Shown: in pieces, positions 42,543 through 44,447 of the stretch
How positions within the stretch are numbered: the first letter of the stretch is position 1
Layout of the letters: each line of letters starts with the position of its first letter
Made by a program: the position numbers and the translations under genes
Assembly (NCBI RefSeq): GCF_001665875.1
Contig: NZ_LZTA01000080.1
Span: forward strand, 1 to 44,447
Direction of reading: 5' to 3'
Origin: Mycobacterium sp. 852002-40037_SCH5390672
Lineage (GTDB): Bacteria > Actinomycetota > Actinomycetes > Mycobacteriales > Mycobacteriaceae
DNA: 44,447 nt
Notes under the pieces: model-generated
Database searches by the model: none
Told to the model about the DNA's origin: nothing
Seen by the model: the letters and a program-made list of their open reading frames with translations, nothing else

Positions 42543-42752
42543 GTGCACGACTGGAAAGCAACCGCCGAGCAGCTAGGCGGCATCGGACGGTCTTCGGTAT
42601 TCCAACTCTGGGCGTCCGGGCAGCTGGGTTCGGTCACTATCGGTCGACGCCGGTTTTCAACCGATGGACAGATCGCAAAGTTCAAGGCCAACCTAGAGGC
42701 GGCTAGCGGCCGAGCGATACACCCTGAGTTCGCGGGGGCAATGAGCGACTAA
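42543..42752 (+). CDS. Small helix-turn-helix protein, excisionase (Xis)-like
   Basis: 69 residues from GTG 42543, 7 nt after an AGGAG Shine-Dalgarno. The sequence W-K-A-T-A-E-Q-L-G-G-I-G-R-S-S-V-F-Q-L-W-A-S-G-Q-L is written here only by motif: a winged-HTH/MerR-like start, followed by G-S-V-T-I-G-R-R-R-F-S. This is the pattern of phage excisionases and small DNA-binding regulators, with the R-R-R-F hairpin as wing. First gene of the rightward operon; role as recombination directionality factor is inference from position and fold. Confidence 0.75.
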   Translation: MHDWKATAEQLGGIGRSSVFQLWASGQLGSVTIGRRRFSTDGQIAKFKANLEAASGRAIHPEFAGAMSD

Positions 42753-42765
42753 GCCACCCGAAACC

Positions 42766-42775
42766 GTTGTACAAC
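42766..42775. promoter_or_regulatory. 10-bp palindrome GTTGTACAAC
   Basis: Perfect palindrome in the 77-bp gap between the excisionase-like and DUF2742 genes, 13 bp after the first stop. It may be a regulator binding site; there is no direct support beyond symmetry and position. Confidence 0.3.
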
Positions 42776-42829
42776 AACTAAACCGACAACCCCGACCACG
42801 CACCGGGGCCAAATCAGGAAGAGATTTTG

Positions 42830-43282
42830 GTGAGCCATCCCGATACGGGGATGGCCGGCTCCGAGCGTGAAAAACAGAACCGGCCCATCCAACCGCAAAC
42901 CACACCACATACGACCGCATTCCACGACCGTGCTTGTAAATATACTGCACACCAGCGTATTTCGTCATCTCAGCGGACTTTTTGGCCGGTGTGGGAGTTC
43001 GGCCAGAAGTTGCTGGCTGAGGCCGGTATCGCTGCAGAGGATCTGCATCCGCCCGGCACCGCAGCGTGGGTGGCCTTAGACGACGACGATCCCGCGAAGA
43101 TTCTCGCATGCGTGTTGGACTCGCCGCACCATACGGCACGCGTCGAGGCGGCCCAGGCGGCGCTGGATGAAGCGACACGCGCCGTATCGGCCGCCGCTGA
43201 TTGGCGCCAGATCGCACGAGAGTCATTTGCTCGCAGCAGTTTCCGCGCCGCACACCTTGAAGCCAAGCGGGTGGCGTCATGA
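42830..43282 (+). CDS. DUF2742-family phage-island protein
   Basis: 150 residues from GTG 42830, 6 nt after AGGAAGAG; a TTG one codon upstream is less well spaced. The N-terminal 45 residues are polar. The remainder carries the DUF2742 pattern, with W-E-F near the start, D-D-D-P-A-K, a helix A-A-L-D-E-A-T-R-A-V-S-A-A-A-D-W and a basic end. The same kind of protein occurs in the M. tuberculosis prophage-like element phiRv1. No biochemical function is known. Its TGA overlaps the next ATG by 4 bp. Confidence 0.82.
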   Translation: MSHPDTGMAGSEREKQNRPIQPQTTPHTTAFHDRACKYTAHQRISSSQRTFWPVWEFGQKLLAEAGIAAEDLHPPGTAAWVALDDDDPAKILACVLDSPHHTARVEAAQAALDEATRAVSAAADWRQIARESFARSSFRAAHLEAKRVAS

Positions 43283-44409
43283 CGTTCCCGGAGACCGCGA
43301 TCGACTGGGATGGTGCTCCGCTGCCGCCGGAGCCCGATGAACCGGGTCGGCACAACGGTCACAGCGTCGCCCACGATGAAACGCAGCGGACCTGGCAGCC
43401 TACCGACCTGAGTGACGTCTTGGACGGCACGTGGAAGCCCCCGGAGCCGACGGTGGGCCAGCGGAGCCCCGACGGTGTGGGGCTGTTCTATCGCTACAAG
43501 CAGCACACCGTGGCCAGTGAATCCGAAGGCGGGAAGAGCTGGTTTTTGCTGACCGCTGCGCTGCATGAGATCGTCCACGACAACCACGTCGCCTACTTCG
43601 ATTTCGAGGACGACCGCGGTCCTGTTGTAGGTCGCCTGCTTGCGCTCGGCGGCAGCCCCGACCGAATCCGCCGTTATTTCCACTACATTCGGCCCGAGTC
43701 GCCCATGACCGTGCCGACCAACAAGACGGATGTCGATGGCCTCATGTCCGAGTACAGGCCCACTCTGGGGGTCATCGACGGGGTAACCGAGGCCATGGTG
43801 ATGCACGGCCTTGACCCGCTGGACAATCGGGACGCCGCCACGTTCGGCCGTATGTTGCCGCGCCGCCTCGCTCAGTGGGGTGCAGCGACCGTCAGCCTGG
43901 ACCATGTGACGAAGGCGTCGGAGACGCGCGGCCGCTACTCGATTGGAGCGGTGCACAAGCTGAACGGTCTCGACGGCGCTGCATACATTCTGGAGAACCG
44001 TCGCCCGTTCGGCGTTGGCATCCAGGGTGTCTCGACCATCCGGATCGCTAAGGATCGGCCCGGTCAGCTCCGCAAACATGCGCTGCCGAACGCCACCGGA
44101 TTGCACTGGTTCGCCGACCTGGTGCTGGACAGCACCTTGGCCGAGGGCCACACCGAGGCGGCGATCATCATGCCCAACAGCGACCCGTCCAAGCGGCCCA
44201 CGCGGGTCATGGCCCGCATCTCCGAGACACTTGCCCGGCATCCCGCTGGGCTGGCCCAGCGGGTCATCTGCGATGTCGTGCAGGGCAAGACGGACACGAT
44301 CCGCATCGCGCTGTCGCATCTGATTGCCGAGGGCCACGTGAGCAATTCGACGCCCCATAAGCTCCTCAAGCCGTTCGAAGACGTTGAGGACGAGGGCCAG
44401 CCGTCATGA
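43279..44409 (+). CDS. RepA/AAA_25-like ATPase of the element
   Basis: 376 residues. A proline-rich N-terminus is followed by a RecA-like P-loop A79-S-E-S-E-G-G-K86-S87, with the E-G-G-K-S-W variant seen in phage RepA/AAA_25 helicases. A Walker B-like strand ends L-G-V-I-D167, and D-H-V-T-K-A-S later fits a sensor loop. A C-terminal winged-helix-like segment (about 310-365) could bind DNA. It would act as replicative helicase or loader for the element. ATG overlaps DUF2742 by 4 bp and its own TGA overlaps a new ATG at 44406. Confidence 0.82.
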   Translation: MTFPETAIDWDGAPLPPEPDEPGRHNGHSVAHDETQRTWQPTDLSDVLDGTWKPPEPTVGQRSPDGVGLFYRYKQHTVASESEGGKSWFLLTAALHEIVHDNHVAYFDFEDDRGPVVGRLLALGGSPDRIRRYFHYIRPESPMTVPTNKTDVDGLMSEYRPTLGVIDGVTEAMVMHGLDPLDNRDAATFGRMLPRRLAQWGAATVSLDHVTKASETRGRYSIGAVHKLNGLDGAAYILENRRPFGVGIQGVSTIRIAKDRPGQLRKHALPNATGLHWFADLVLDSTLAEGHTEAAIIMPNSDPSKRPTRVMARISETLARHPAGLAQRVICDVVQGKTDTIRIALSHLIAEGHVSNSTPHKLLKPFEDVEDEGQPS

Positions 44410-44447
44410 CCGTGCCCCACCGTGCCCCCTGCCTTGTATACACATCT
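44406..44447 (+). CDS. Start of a further element gene, truncated by the window edge
   Basis: ATG 44406 overlaps the ATPase stop in the ATGA manner used by this operon and opens MTVPHRAPC before the edge. In related islands a primase or small phage protein follows the AAA ATPase, but nothing here identifies it. The last 19 bases may be adapter-derived, so the final codons are unreliable. Confidence 0.4.
   Translation, partial: MTVPHRAPCLVYTS

Noticed and set aside
42970..44358. 462-codon open frame antisense to the RepA-like ATPase
   Set aside because: Shadow frame of the ATPase and DUF2742 genes; no own start signal or motif.
1..44447. CRISPR array or insertion sequence
   Set aside because: No regularly spaced repeats with unique spacers and no transposase gene or terminal inverted repeats were seen; the only tandem array is the 57-bp repeat.

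Overview
The window is a 44.4 kb piece of a mycobacterial chromosome. It is GC-rich, uses many GTG and TTG starts, and its gene order matches the Mycobacterium tuberculosis block Rv3682 (ponA2) to Rv3644c (holB), read in the opposite orientation. Orthologues were recognised from remembered family sequences and synteny, not from a search. The PE/PE_PGRS genes that lie between Rv3654c and Rv3651 in M. tuberculosis are absent. Two extra genes sit between acs and dppA. Together with an unfamiliar integrated element at the right edge, this points to a non-tuberculous Mycobacterium.

Left third (1-16 kb). A truncated ponA2 (cell-wall synthase) diverges from whiB4 (redox-sensing Fe-S regulator). A 57-bp tandem repeat lies between whiB4 and two coupled ArsA/MinD-like ATPases (Rv3679/Rv3680). 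Then come a 53-residue conserved protein, a RidA-like protein, a metallo-beta-lactamase-fold hydrolase, crp, a small membrane protein, and a forward run nth, a membrane thioredoxin, a NUDIX hydrolase and marP. ephE and a holin-like membrane protein, a secreted trypsin-like protease, and acs follow.

Middle (16-30 kb). Two envelope genes of unknown role precede the overlapping dppABCD peptide importer and Rv3662c, which looks like a Fic-fold protein with an eroded active site. The gaps on either side of the HAD phosphatase Rv3661 hold two structured RNAs: an Ms1/MTS2823 homologue and the actinobacterial 6C RNA. The adjoining locus (ssd, TadA, TadB, TadC, a Flp-type pilin, two TadE-like pseudopilins) is a compact Tad pilus operon in which most genes overlap by 4 bp.

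Right third (30-40.5 kb). This part holds housekeeping genes: Rv3651, an MrfA-type helicase (Rv3649), cspA, Rv3647c, topA, a membrane adenylyl cyclase (Rv3645) and holB.

From 40.54 kb to the edge an integrative element begins exactly at a tRNA-Thr(CGU) gene. It carries a tyrosine integrase cotranscribed with an XRE repressor, a two-promoter switch with an operator-like inverted repeat, a small excisionase-like protein, a DUF2742 protein of the phiRv1 type and a RepA/AAA-type ATPase. The element is cut by the edge of the window. The last 19 bases closely match a Nextera transposon mosaic end, so the edge may be an assembly artefact.
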